Assembly: GCA_015680685.1 (NCBI GenBank) | Contig: MNCI01013746.1 | Span: 427,746-488,205 of the forward strand | DNA: 60,460 bases | Reading direction: 5' to 3' | Source: Gnetum montanum | Taxonomy: Eukaryota > Streptophyta > Gnetopsida > Gnetales > Gnetaceae | Shown: positions 34,084 through 46,989 of the stretch, piece by piece | Layout: every line of letters begins with the position of its first letter | How positions within the stretch are numbered: the first letter of the stretch is position 1 | Position numbers and translations under genes: made by a program | The notes under the pieces: generated by a model | What the model was told of the DNA's origin: nothing | Databases searched by the model: none | The model's input: only the letters and a program-made list of their open reading frames with translations

Positions 34084-35689
34084 TTGGTCCCTCTTTGTTG
34101 ACATTTGGAGGAGTGGCCCGAGGGACATCGACAAAGAACCCAAAACACCACAGTAGACACTGCACCAACATCACTCATTGGTACTTCTTCAAAGGGTGCT
34201 TCGTCAGGCTCGAGAGTATTAAAGGTAATGGTATGCTAAAGGTAATGGATGTGGGGAATTGGCTTGAGGATAGCAAGGGAGGAATGAGATGCAAATGGTG
34301 TATCATGCTATAAGGTGCAACGTCAACACAGTTGACTATGATCATGGCACTAGGGTGGCTTGTTGTTGAAACGACGACCTCTGGTCGAAATGCTTGTGAG
34401 AGAGTTGTCACCCATAGCACTAGAATGACTTACCCTTGACATGTTGACCTCTCATCGGAGTGCTTATGAAAAGGTCGATGTGAATTCAGGGTTGGACCGG
34501 TTGCGAAATTGCAGCTTTGCTAGATTTTGTATGGGGACATGTTCTATCCCCCTCTTGCTTTATTTTTCTTTTTTTGCAAAATGCTAGCTACAAGATGCTT
34601 ATCATCGAGTGGATTGCATGTCGCTTGACAAGCTTTACTTAGAGGCAACTGCATTGCATCTATAGGATGTGTGTTTCCTCCCCGAGATGAGCTGCGTTAC
34701 ATCTACTTAGGCTTTGACTAGCCCATAGAGACTTCCCATGGGACAAGTTGCATTATGTCCATCATGGGTTCTGCGGTCAACTGAAAGAAGGGTGCCATGT
34801 GCATCAAAGAAGCTAGCAAGGAAGGCAAGAAAATGTAAGATAAAGGGGTAAATTCAAGTAGGCTATCATGGGGTAATAGGGATGTGCACTCTCACGGGGC
34901 TTGGTGAGTCCGACCAAGCACATTAGAGCAATGTGGTGACTTACCGCTGCAATGAAACGCATCTTTAAAAAATCACCTCTAGGGCTTCGTTCTACAAGCA
35001 CAACACAGAGAAAACAAGAAAACAACCACACAACATGAGAGATAAGAGCAAACTGCTAGTTGCAAGGATGTTACAAGTGCCACGAGTGCTAGGCTAGTTG
35101 CAAGAGCTTATAGTGCCAAAGCAAGAAGGCTAGTGCAGGTGCTGGAGCCAAAAGGCTGCAAAAATTCTAGTAGCCACATCGAAAGTGAGCACCCAAGGGA
35201 GGTCGACAAAGTGGTCAGGGACGATGTCGATATAGGTGCCCAAGACTCCACACCAAGCACAAGAACTTGGAAATCCACCAAAATGGTAGGGAGCCAAGCT
35301 ACTAGATGCACTTCCAAGCCTAAGCAATGGTGAGGGCTGGAGGATGGAAATACAGTGGTTGGGCCACAATACTGCTGGGACTTTAGTAGGTGGTGTTAAT
35401 GGTGATAGCTCCAACTAATAATGAAATACCCAACGTCGACAATGCTATTGGCATGTCCTGGGGGTGGTACGACTAGCGATGGTGGTGGTAGCTCTGAAAG
35501 GTTAGCAAATTGCTTGAGGGTATCTCCAAAGGATTAGCAAAATGCCAAGGGTGGTAACGCTGCAAATGTTCCAGAGACTTCCCTTGATGATGTGAATTTT
35601 GTTTTGGAACTACAATGCCCCACCTTACATTGCTCGAGAGACGTGGGTAGATGATGGAGGATTGGAAGTATTAGCATTCGTTTGCAAAA
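34084..35689 (-). other. 3' untranslated region of element G
   Basis: This lies between the minisatellite and the LTR. The polypurine tract is the reverse of TTGGTCCCTCTTTGTTG at 34084-34100. The neighbouring block to 34150 matches A at 2938-3000. No coding region is supported in the remaining 1.5 kb. Confidence 0.6.
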
Positions 35690-36240
35690 CTATGCATGTT
35701 GAGTTGTGTTTGCTGAACTATGAACCCAGTTTAAAGTCCTGGTAGATTGCATGTTGTACTAGTTTAAGGTCCTAGCAGATCATGAACCCAGTTTAAGGTC
35801 CTAGTAGGCCATGATGTGCTAGTTTATAGTCCTAGTAGACTACTGTGTGCTAGTTTAACGTTGTAGTGGATAGTGGATGCTATGCCAGTTTAACGTCATG
35901 ATGCAAGGATGAGCTATGCTAGTTCATAGTCATAACGAACTATGCTATGGATGCCATTTTAACATCGTAGCCCAAGGATGCTCTATGCTAGTTTAAAGTC
36001 ATAGCAGACTGGCTATGCTAGTTTAACATCATAGCGAATGGATGTGCTGTGGATGCTAGTTTAACGTTGTAGCCCAAGGATGCTTTGTACTAATTTAAAG
36101 TCATAGTGGACTTGTTGTGCCAGTTTAATATTATAGTAGACAGTTATGCCAATTTAACGTCATAGCGGATGCTTTGTGCCAATTTAAAGTCATAACAGAC
36201 TTGTTGTGCTAGTTTAATGTCATAGTGGACACATACTTAC
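35690..36240 (-). repeat. Minisatellite in 3' untranslated region of element G
   Basis: About 16 degenerate units contain GCTAGTTTAACGTCATAGCGGA and shorter variants (first 20 bases are the core). The reverse complement matches the unit of element A (1490-1968). The position relative to integrase is the same in both elements. Confidence 0.85.
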
Positions 36241-36390
36241 CTTGCTTTGTCGTTGATGTGGTGTTGCATACTAGACATAGTACGACTTCAGGTACGAATG
36301 GTTGATTGGATTGGCAAACTCATTGTCATGTAGATCAACAAGCTTGAATGCTCCATTTTCATAGGCCTTGGTGACCAAGAAAGGCCCTTA

Positions 36391-38000
36391 CTAGTTGGTT
36401 GAGAATTTATCTGCAAGTTTGTGAATGGCCTTGAGAACTAAGTTCCCTCTCCTAATCAAGCATTGATACTGATTGTGGTGGTTCTTTTTCCATTGCTTTT
36501 CTTGATACCATTCGATGTGGTCAAGCGTCTGCATGCACTCCTCCTCTATAGAGTCAAGGTTAGTGATTCTCAACTCATTGTTTTGAGCCTCATCAATGAA
36601 GCTTGAGAGGATCACGTGAAGTGATGAGACCTGCAATTCAAGAGGAAAAATTGCTTCAGACCCATACACAAGGCTATATGGTGTCTTACTTGTTGCTATT
36701 CTACATGTTGTGCGGTAGGCCCATAGTGTGTAGACTAGTTGCTCATGCAATCATCATTTGTTGCTGCTGAGTATCTTTTTTAGAAGGTTAATGATGACCT
36801 TATTTGTAGCCTCCACTTGGCCATTTGCCTTCAGGTATTACGGTGACGAAAATGAATGCTTAATGCTAAGGCGTTCACAGAAGGCTTTGGTTTCTGCACT
36901 GCTAAATTATGGCCCATTGTCTATGACTATAGTCATGGGTAGACCAAATCGAGTCACTATGTTGTCAAGAATGAATTTGCAAACTTGTTGCGATGTTTTC
37001 TTCCTAAGGGGAATAGCCTCAACCCACTTGGTAAAGTATTTGATTAACGTTATGATGAAGCTATGTCCTGCAGAGGACTTAGGCATGATAGGTCCTATGA
37101 TATCCAACCCACAGCATTGGAATGGCCATGTGATATGCGCCATATGTAGTTTAGTAGTGGCACATGCATTAAGTTGTCATGTCGTTGACACATGTCACAC
37201 GTCTTGACCTTGGAGATGCAATCACACTCCATGTAAGACCAATAGTAGCCTACGCGTTTGATTTTTGATGCCATTGCCCTAGGTGCTATGTGACCTCTGC
37301 ATAGTCCCTCGTGGACTTGACCAATGATTGTTTGTGCTTTGCTATCACTAACATAGGTTAGCAATATGCCATTGTAGGATCTGCAACATAGTGTATTTTC
37401 ACCTACGAGGATGTACTACTACAAACATTTTTGCACTACATCCTTTTGAGTAGTGATTGAATGTTGCGGGGGCTCACCCTGTTGAAGGTACGTCTTAATG
37501 TCTTCATACCACTCTTGTGCATGAGTCATGCTTGTTGTGAATATGGATGCAACATCAGTTGTTTGTATGATAGGTTTGATGTAATCTTTTACTGAGGCAG
37601 GCAAAGCATGAAACATGTTAGGTGTAATGCTTAAGGCTAATGTGGCTAATGCATCAGCAATGGCATTCTCGTTGCAAGGAATGTGTTGGATATCTGTGGT
37701 TGCAAATTGTTTGAGTAGGTACTTTGCCAAGTCATAGTAAGGTTGTAAGTGTTATGCTTTGCAAGCATAAACCTTCGTAAACTAGTTAACGACTAACTAC
37801 GAATTGCCATGGATCACTAGGTTTTGAATTCCTAGGTTGCGTGCTACTAAGATGCCTCTAAGAAGACCTTTGTATTTTGCTACATTGTTGGTGCAAGAAA
37901 ATGCAAAGTGATAAGTGAAGGGTCGAATCTCTTCGGAGGGGAATGTGATTATGATAGCAGCACTACCCTCCCCTTATGAAAAAGTGTGAAAATTTTTTAA
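36391..38000 (-). pseudogene. RNase H and integrase of element G
   Basis: RNase H spans about 38000-37600 (motifs FSCTNNVAKYKGLL and NENAIADALATLALS). The integrase zinc domain is near 37320-37190 with VHEGLCRGH and CDMCQRH, all four ligands kept. The core has GLDIIGP and IDNGP, then a stop, and the third acidic residue in NGQVEA. The C-terminal part ends near 36391. One frameshift lies near 37140 and several stops interrupt. It is about 60-70 percent similar to element A by eye and clearly more decayed. Confidence 0.85.
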
Positions 38001-39760
38001 CTCTAGTTGCTACACTCACCCCTTGGTACACTCGACCCCCTTGCTACACTTAGAAAAGGATTGGAAAATTTGCCTAAGTGTGGGACATTGTCCTAGTAGG
38101 TAGCACATTTAATTACCCTAGGTGGGTATATATGCACACTTCACCAAGGTCAAACTGTCATTTTCCAAAGTGAAAAGGAGAAGTTACAGAGCATAGTACG
38201 ATTGGAGCAAGGAGTGGAAGCTAGAGCATAGCAATCAAAGCATGATAGCCAACATGACAAGTTGAAGTAAACATCAACACCCCACGCTCATCAACATGGA
38301 TGAGGGAGAGTAAGCACTGTGATGTTTGCTCTGGGCACTCATGGAGGAACAAAGGAAGCTTCCATCCGCTAAGTACCCTGCTATTCTCTACCCTTAAAAA
38401 AACATTTCTTTTGTCTTTGCTTCTTTTCGTTACCTTGCATTGGGATTTTGGGATTTGGGGACAACCTACCTTGGTAGGAACCATCACCATCGTGACCACC
38501 ATGGTCGCATGACTAGGGGAAGAGGGTGCATTTGTGGGTAATGGATTTTACTTGGTGCATTTTTTTGGGCATGGATGATTAGGTTCCATGGCTATGTGAG
38601 ACAAGGGCTTCATTCTTGGTGTTGCGTGGGGCATGGGGAAGGGCAAAATGAGAGTTTCCTGGTCATGGCCAAGGCATGAGGGGAAAGGGCAAAAAATGAG
38701 GGCTTTGTGGCCATGGCTAGGGCAATCGCAACCTGGGCATGAGGGGTCATGGGATCCCCTCTCATCTCTCCTCCCTCTTCTTCTTAGCACATAGGGTAGA
38801 GGAATTGGGGTTTGGAGGTGGCCTTAGGATCAATGGAAGGAGAAAAAGAAAAAGAGGGCTACATGGCACACGATGCCAAGGAGGGATGATTTTTTTATTT
38901 TCATTTTAGGGCCTGAGGCCAGGGTAGGGCAAACAACTTGGCTATGGTGGCAGTGGCCATGGTGGGGAAACAAGGCTAGGGAGGAAAGGTTGTGATAGGC
39001 TATGACCATGGGGAAGTGCCTCAGTGCACGAGGCTAGAGTGTGATGGGGCTGGGTGGCACTGTGATGGGGCATGATGCCTAGGGTGAGGGTGCAATGTGG
39101 TAGTGGGAGTAGTAGTTAGTTTTTTTTTTAGTTTTTTGAAACTTGTTTCTAGTGGGTGTTATGGGGGCTACACTCGATACCATTAGAAACTTCTTTTTAC
39201 GTTTTGGGGTAGCCAACAATTAGAATTTTTTTGTCATTTTCCTGGGTTATGCTCCCTAGAAGGGGTAATGCAGAGTTAGAATTTTTTTTTGTGGACACCT
39301 CCAGTTATCCTGCTTGGAGTTAGAAAAAATTGAAAAAAATTGCCAAATGCAGTAATAAAATGCCTAATGCGAAAAATGCAAAGTGCGAAAATGCTACCTG
39401 TAAAACAAGAATGAAATGTGTACCAAAGCTTTGCGAAAATGCTAGACTTGCAAACTAAACATGTCAACTTGCCAAACCATGCAAACGAAGACAATGCACA
39501 ACATGTGCATGTAAAGTAAAATGCTAATGATACGCTAGTGTTGTACTCCAATTAGCACCATGCACATCAAATGTGTATTGATGTCCTATGCTCATGAGGC
39601 CCACAAGGAACCCTAAGGATATATTTTCTGCTAAATTATGCTACTCTATGTTAACTTTGCTAATCTTGCTAAGTGTAATGTAATGTATTTTTGTGCATCC
39701 AATGTATACTAATGCTTTCTTTTTGTTGCTTTTGTAGTGGTAGGGTATTATTGAAGCTAA
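38000..39760. other. Unassigned block upstream of the antisense gene in G
   Basis: Right where RNase H is cut off (about 37990) the sequence changes to DNA with LTR-like phrases (CTACACTTAGAAAAGG) and a GGTATATATGCAC box at 38114-38126, then a G-rich stretch to 39100 and AT-rich DNA to 39760. It could be the promoter side of the antisense gene or an inserted partial element. No coding region is supported. Confidence 0.4.
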
Positions 39761-39839
39761 TCCTCATCATAGTGGAGCTCATTAGTATCCTCTACTATAT
39801 GAGTGAGCCCATTCTGAACACATTCACACTAAACACATA

Positions 39840-42800
39840 GTTGGGTTACTAGGCGGTATGGTTCCGACTAGGAGCACGCAATTCCTAGAATTCCTACTCC
39901 AACACTTTAGTGTGATGATGTGGTCACACTTAGCAGTGGAAGTTACTAGTGTCATTGCAGAGACATTGTTGCCTAGGGAAAACTGGGGCATTTTGAGGTT
40001 CATGTTCGATAAGCCCACTACCAGTGATGGCAAAGTAGGAGGTTCAAGTCGAGACCCTAGGGGCATTAAGCCTTTGTCCAAGATCTGATAGATGCTAGAT
40101 TTTAGTTGATATAGTAAGAGTAACACTCTCTTTATTGCTCGGCGTGTGCATACCTTGTTTTAGAATCCACTTGGGACGATGTACTATGCAGGAGGGTAAG
40201 TGTTCCTATGATTTTGCATTAGTCATTTGGCTATCGACTCATATGAAGGTGCTAACTGCTCATGTTTATTGCTAGGTTTAGCATTGGTGAGCATGTCCTA
40301 CATGATGAGGAGTGGGCCCTAAACCTATCTCACACTACCCTACAGGAATTTTCACTGCAAGAGCGTTTGTGCAAGGGTGATTTAGTAGATTAGATTTGAC
40401 TTGGCAGAGTACCCTTGTTGGTATCTGAAAGCCTATGAGAGGTGTCAAATCCATGGTTGGTTGGATGTGGAGTGGGCGGATAGTGTACCTAGAATCGAGG
40501 AGGCATCAATTCCACCACCACCATTGCACACACCTTTTGTCCTGCGTAAGAAATTTATCACTTTGCTCTCATGTGTTTACTACTTTTCCTTTTTGCATGA
40601 TGCTAACATTGTTTTTTTTTTGCCTATATTGCAGCTGCAGTTACTTTAGGAGAAGTCACAATGGTAGCTATGGGTCGCACCGAGGCCACCCTCATTATGA
40701 AGTATGGGGATGTTGAAGGTGCATAGCATTGGTTGTGCCATGAGGCCCTAGTAGAGTTAACAAGTAGGCTTACATGAGCTAGGCTGATGGACCTTTTCTT
40801 GGCCTTTAGCCTAGGCATCCCGATGGTTGAAACGATTGCCATTATCGATTCCTTCAACAACAATGCTCATCCCTTTATGATGTAGGCACATGTTGCAAGG
40901 ATGATCTTGGACCTCACCAATGACTTCTTTGCAGATTTCTTTGGCCTTCCCTCTGATGGCCTATTGGTCGTTGATAAGACTAATAGAGAGGTGGACCACT
41001 GAGGCGATATCGAGGAGTGGCTAGAAACTTCCCGATCTCTCAAAGGCATATTTGTTAAGAATGTGTAGGTGCTTGTGGTTCGTGAGCTTTACTCTCTTTT
41101 CCATGTTCATTCATTTTTGAAGCTGCTCTTCCAAAGGAAAATCGTTGGGGTGGAGCAAGCTCGAGTGATGAAGGACATGCTGGAGGAGGACACAACGTAC
41201 AACTAAGCCTCTCACCTTGTTGGTGGCCTACATGCTGAGATCGTTAAGTTGTGTCACAACCTCCAAGTGAGGTCGCATGTGCACTTCGCATTCTTCACAG
41301 GATGTCTACAAAAATTTTCAAAGTTTTTGGTGGTTCATGAAGAGAGGTGATGGGTGATGCAAGACCACACACAACTTTTGAAGCCATGGATCAAGCACCT
41401 ATTTGCTACCATGCTAGCGTAAGATCCCCCAGAGGCGATTGGTGAGTCATCTTCCATAACAATTAAAGGTTCCTTAGGGTGATCTCACTACTCGCATGAT
41501 AGTGTAGGTGATCCCCCACTAGCTGGTACTGGGAACATGGCTAGGGCATAGCGTTACATTGCTGAGATGGTAAGATTATCTAAGGCAAAGATTAAGAGGC
41601 CACATCCCCCAGAGGAGCAAGCATGGGAGGTCGAAAAGGAAAATGGCAAGAAGATCCGCCTGAAGTTTCATGACTTACACATAGATATTGTAGGTTAGTA
41701 CAATTAATCAGATGCATTTTTTGTGTTTTATGTGTTTATGGTTTTATGTTTTTTTTGTATGCTATGCTATATTATGCTAAGTGTTAACATGCTAACTTTG
41801 ACATGTATGCAAATTTTTGGGATTAGGTGAAAGGGTTCAAAGCAACAATAGAAATAGTAGCAAAGGAGATCCTTCCTCAAACTAAGAAAGGAAAAACACA
41901 GGAGGAGGAGCTACGTGAGGCTGTAGAGGTTCTCCAACAGTTGGAGGAGGAGGGACTACTTCACCCTGATGGGGGTAACTTTGACAGTCTTTTTGATGGT
42001 GTGTAGCTAGGTGATCCCCTCACTCTCACACCTTCTACTCTTACATCTTTGGCTATTTGATTGTTGCTAAATGTGTTATTGCATTACAGCTATAGATATA
42101 CCTTCATGGAAGGTCTAGTTGAGGACATGGGGAATCACCTATAGTAGGCACTTGACAAGTTCACCTTCATGGAAGGTCTAGTTGAGGACATGGTGAACTA
42201 CCTATAATAGGTGGATCCCGAGCTCGATATGTATGTGATGTTACCTTACTTGTCTTGATTTACCAATTTGATGCTTAGTCTATGGCTAATGCCACTTTGC
42301 TTGTTGTATGCCAACAGGTTCTAAGTTTCATTAGGATCTGACCAAGGTGGCCAGGGTGGATGCCATCCTCGAGTTTTCCCCTAATCTAGAGCAAGTGCCC
42401 CATCGCATGTATGAGGTGGTGAGTAAGTGCACACTTTCATGTGCAAAAGCGTTATAGGTTTGCAAGTGCACTAACGAATACCTATGGAACCAAGTACACA
42501 AGCTCCAAGATAAGGCCACAAGCCAGGACACCAAAATGGGGGGCTTGCAGTCCCATTATGACTTCCTTGCAGCTTGTGCACGAGGGGATAGTACCTGGTA
42601 GATAGTTGAGATTGGCTATGCTAGGTACTAGTCGATAATACAAGGTAAGAATGAGGCCACCAGCGAGATCATTGAGCAAAGGTTGCAGATGGATTTACTT
42701 GCCCAAGAAAACTAGGATTGGAAATATTACAGCATAAAGATGTATCAGTGGGGGTAGACTTAGAAGAACCACAAGCATCACTACAAAAATTAGTGAGCCG

Positions 42801-43330
42801 CATACCTTCAATGGTACAAGGAGGAGTCCATTGAACGTTGTTGCTACAATGTGTTCCTTGAGGCAACAAGTGAGACACGAGCTTATGAGTTATTTGCTCA
42901 TCACATAGTGGTGAGTGGGTCTCCAGAGAGGTAGATTACTGTGCCTTCAAGGGAGGTCTCCTTTGCCACGTTTTCGATGCAGCCACCCGCATGGACCACC
43001 ATGGACAAAGGGAAGATCCTTGTGGGTATTAAATTTGGCTAGGAAGATTGGATGCAACTATCAAAGGTTGAAATCCTTCAACACTTAGAGGAGGGCCTTG
43101 ATAGATTGCCTCCAAAGATAGATGCAAGACCCTCTCATGTTAGTTGTTTTTTATTGTTTTGTGCTTTTTATGTTAGTTTTTCATGTTGTGCATTTGTTGA
43201 CTAGTTCACTATTTTGTGTTGCTTTGAGCAGGCACTAGGTGATGCTATAGGCCCCAATGAGTGACAAAGGAAGAGGAAGAGGAGCCCTAACCCCCACCAA
43301 AAACCATCGGTTGAGCAATCTTGATGTAGC
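39840..43330 (+). pseudogene. Degenerate multi-exon gene antisense to element G
   Basis: The plus strand shows a broken protein-coding gene with intron-like gaps. Frame is kept across 40196-40275 (GTAAGTG...GCTAG) and across 40546-40634 (GTAAGA...TTGCAG). After the second, one frame runs about 800 bases to 41430 with stops only at single-substitution sites. Recognisable phrases are LLGGMVPTRSTQFLEFLLQH, AAVTLGEVTMVAMGRTEAT (from 40635) and DSFNNNAHPF. Further introns are likely near 41.69-41.83 and 43.14-43.23 kb. I do not recognise the family. Antisense extra genes are known in some Tat-lineage elements (Grande), but they lie after pol. This one replaces the reverse transcriptase region. Confidence 0.6.
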
Positions 43331-43499
43331 CCTACTGTTGGGCAATTTTGCATTCTTTGGTCATTTTTGCTATATGGTCATGCCATGTATTTTTATTGAT
43401 GGACTAATGAAGATATACTGATAAACTATCTTTTTTATATGGGTTGCATATTATGTAAAGTATTTCATAAAGTAGTACATGCTAGTAATGTAGTAGTCT

Positions 43500-43810
43500 T
43501 ATGCGATTAGGTCCTTTGTGGGTCCCATGCCAGTTTAAGGCCATGGTGGGAGGACCGTTGCTAGTTTAGGGCCATTTTGAGCTGTGACTATTGCTATTTT
43601 AAGGCCATTTCAAGCCACAAATAAAAATATAAAGTGTTGCTAGTTTAGGACATTAGAAGGTTGTAGTGATAGTTTTAGGCCATTTTGGGCCAATGCGATA
43701 AAAGAAAAAGGGTTGCTAATTTTAGACCGTAGTGGGCCATATCCTTGTTTAGGGCCTTTTCTAGCCATGGTGTCACAAGCAAGGTGGCCAATTTTAGGCC
43801 ATGGTGGGTC
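43500..43810. repeat. Minisatellite beside the antisense gene in element G
   Basis: Degenerate units of about 35-50 bases contain GCTAGTTTAGGGCCATTTTG. The core resembles GCTAGTTTAAGGTC in the 3' array at 35.7-36.2 kb. The antisense gene therefore lies between two related arrays. Confidence 0.65.
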
Positions 43811-44077
43811 ATACATATTTTTTGCAATTTTGAATTTGATTATTTTTATGTATTTTAGTGTTTTTCAATTTGTAAGAAAGATAAATGAAAATGCACAGAC
43901 AAAAGGAATGAATGCATAATAAAGCAAATGATGTAAAACACAAGCAACCATGTGAAATGTAACTACGTAAGAAAAAGGCCAATGGGGCATGCAGAGGTTG
44001 GGGGCAAGTAAGCACCTAATACATGTTGAACTAAGGGGATGCCTTAGTCATGTAGTTGCTTCCTAACCTAATGTGGG
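43696..44077. repeat. Internal arm of a 0.38 kb inverted duplication
   Basis: This segment, from the end of the protease reading region into non-coding DNA, matches 48122-48508 in reverse complement along its whole length with scattered differences. The second arm lies inside the 5' LTR. Confidence 0.85.
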
Positions 44078-46501
44078 TTAGGGGATGCATAGGGCTTGGG
44101 CAGCACAAGGTGATATTTATCTAGATCCTTGTCCATGAAGCTAAAGGGCAACTCTACCCATAGAGCTTTCTCAAGGAGGTCATCGGCCTCTTTTGATTCC
44201 TTGGGTGGATCTACCAGTTAAGGTTGACCCTCATCCTTCACAAGTGGCATGTCATCAAGGAACTCTACCTCTGACCCTTGTTCCATGTCAAGGTTGTTGA
44301 TGTTCAAAGGGGCGACATTGTCACCATGTATAATCACTTCTCCACCTTCATACAGAAAGTGGATTTCTTAGTGGATGGATGAGGAGACAACCCATAATTG
44401 GGCTAGCCAGGGCCTTTCAAGATTAGATTGAACCTAGGCATCTCCTCAATGACAATGAATTCAGCTATTATGGGGAATTGTTTCCCTTCCATGAAAGCTA
44501 TCATGATCATTCCCCTTACGACCCATTAAAGGACTTTAGGCATGTTGTCTTCATGGTTTTGATTTGGTTGGCAGGATTGAGTTGGTTAGCTACTAGGAAT
44601 GGGATGACATTAGTTGTTGCTCTGTTGTCGATATGCACCTTGCGAATCTTGCATTGCCCTACGTGGATTGTTATGAATAAACACTGATGATGTGGACTGG
44701 TTGTTCACTGTAGTGCCAGGGCTAGACATCTTGTTGTTGGCAGAGGCCTTAGGTGCCTTGGTCATTTGTTTAGCATTTTTTGGCTTGGGCTCATTGGCCA
44801 TCATTGTAATAGTTGTGGTTGCCTTGCCCTTTTCTTTGTCTTTCTTTGCATGTGCATTTTTGTAGGCCATGTAGGCTAGGTCCTTACTAGCCTCCACCAC
44901 ATCCTGGATGCTCTTTGTTTGAGAAAACACTTGGCTCATGGAGTCTAGGGCAAGGTAATACAATTTTGACTTGATGAAGTCATTCACTACATCCTTGAAA
45001 ATTGCTAGTAGATGGGTTACCACAATGGGCTTTCAAATTTTGTTAAGTGCAATGCTCCAGCGCTAGATAAATTTTTGCACAAGCTCTAAGTGGTCTTACT
45101 TGATTTGCATTAGTTGATCTAGGGTTGCCTCAGGCTTCAAATTGTACTTGAAGTGGGTGATGAATTGACTAAGCAATTTCTCCAAGAAAGATATGAAGGC
45201 CCTGGGGAGCGCGTGGTACCAGTCTAGTGCCTTACCAATCAAGGACAAGGAAAATGCATGGATGATTGCATGTAGCCATGCTTGTAATAAAAGCCATTTA
45301 GAATGGAAGGTTACTAGATGGTCATTAGAACCCCTTCACCATTGTATTTAGTGAACTAGGGAAGTTGGATCCCAAGAGGTAGGGTCAATGATGGGACTGT
45401 AGGACTAATTGAGTCATTCTGGTAAAAGTCCATCACATGGACCATTTTGGAGGAAGAGGCTTTGAGTTGCTTAACCTCCTTAGTGAGCATCTAAATGAGC
45501 TAGAATGCTTGGTCCAAGCTTGGAGTGGGTGTAATAGGCTACACAGCTTGTGCTACTCATTATGCTACTTGAGTGGGCCATGGCCCCACTGTGGGCTGTG
45601 TGATCATGGGAGATGCCTATTGCACATACTGCTATGTGTGTTGTGCCATGGGCATAGAGGCTAGAGCCCACCACACAGTTGTGGCTTGCACCATTGTATG
45701 GTGCACTAACGAGACAAGTAGAAAGTATGATGCCTAAGTTAGTGCTAGTTGGGGCATCTGCACAATGTGCACTTAAGGCTGCATAGGCATGATGGATGCT
45801 AGTAGGAAGGATTGTGTAGACTATGTGGACATCATGAAGGGGAGGGTGGTAGATGGTTATGCATCCTAATGCATGTGATGTACAAAGGTTGGGATGATAG
45901 ATAGTTCTACATCCTAATGCGTGTGCACTTGATGACTTGCCACCACAAGGGTTGACCTAGGAGTTGACAAAGGGGATGTAACCACCTGATAGAAGGTAGA
46001 TAGCTAGGACTATTGAGGGATGAAACTGGAGGTAGCCTACTGAAAAGAGGTGTAAAATGGGTTCTCATTCTCTAAACAAGCCTCGAACTCATTATACCCA
46101 TTCTATAGGGGCTCCTCGTAATTGGTTGCCACATTGTGCTCATTCAACCCACTTAGTCAAATGAGTTGGTCGAAAACCCATCGGAAGGTCTCAATGAGTG
46201 GAATGAAATTGTTGAAGGCATGAAAGTACTCCCTTCTATTCCGATGTATGATTTTATAACCCTGTTTAGTGTCCATTTCTCAATAGTCTACACATAGACC
46301 TACTTGGAGTTTTGCACAAAGGAAGTTATATTTTTTGTTGTCAAGTACCATGTACTTAGGAGGTTGGTTATGTATTTTGAGCAATTGCCTCTCCACCAAG
46401 GTGGACTCCTTGACCCAAGGAAGATCAATTATGATCTCCCATTAACTAGGTTGAACAAAAACCATGATTAGGGTAGAGGTCGAAGGTTGCTCAGGATTCA
46501 T
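44045..46501 (-). pseudogene. gag-protease region of element G
   Basis: It starts with ATG at 46501 (MNPEQPS). The N-terminal part has YNFLCAKLQVG, like YNFICVKIQAN in element F. The gag core is near 45230-45050 (HALPRAFISFLEKLLSQF, THFKYNLKPEATLDQLM), followed by an intact 137-codon stretch at 45023-44610 with a Lys-rich linker. The protease active site near 44640 reads I-D-N-R-A, where families have D-[ST]-G, so it is dead. A later E-R-P-W-L-A near 44400 fits the distal protease motif. Many stops and at least two frameshifts occur. Confidence 0.75.
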
Positions 46502-46989
46502 GATGCTACGTGAGAAATGAAAAAGTTGCAAGTACTAAAAAAAATGGCTAAGTATAGAAATGCTGAAAAATGGCTAAGTAAGAAGATGCTAAAAAATGAT
46601 GAGAAAATGGCTAAGTCTAAAAATGTTGCTAAAGAAAAAACAAACTTTGGTGTGCTACACTCGCTAAATTGAAGCCTGGTATGCTCTAATGCTAAGAGTT
46701 AACTATGCTCTCTTGAGCACACAAAGTTTTGGCCAAGTGCCAAAGATACGCTTTGGCTTTTGTCCAACAAGGTTCCAAGGGAATCAACAATTGGGTCCAA
46801 TCTACACCAATCAACTCATAGAAAACTCCTGTGCTGGCCTATGATCTAGCTACTACCATGGTAGGTCCATAGGGGTATTAAGTCTACACTAACCCAAAGC
46901 TAGTAACGGAGGTGTAGAGAGCACATGGGCCTACCACTGAATGTAGAAGGAAATGGCATGATCCTCATTCTAGCACTAGAAAACTATAG

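Noticed and set aside
35690-36240. CRISPR-like array
   Set aside because: Units are degenerate and adjacent without unique spacers; this is plant nuclear DNA and the array is a retrotransposon minisatellite.
38221-38502. Possible missing reverse transcriptase of element G on the minus strand
   Set aside because: No YxDD-type motif or RT-like stretch can be found between protease and RNase H.
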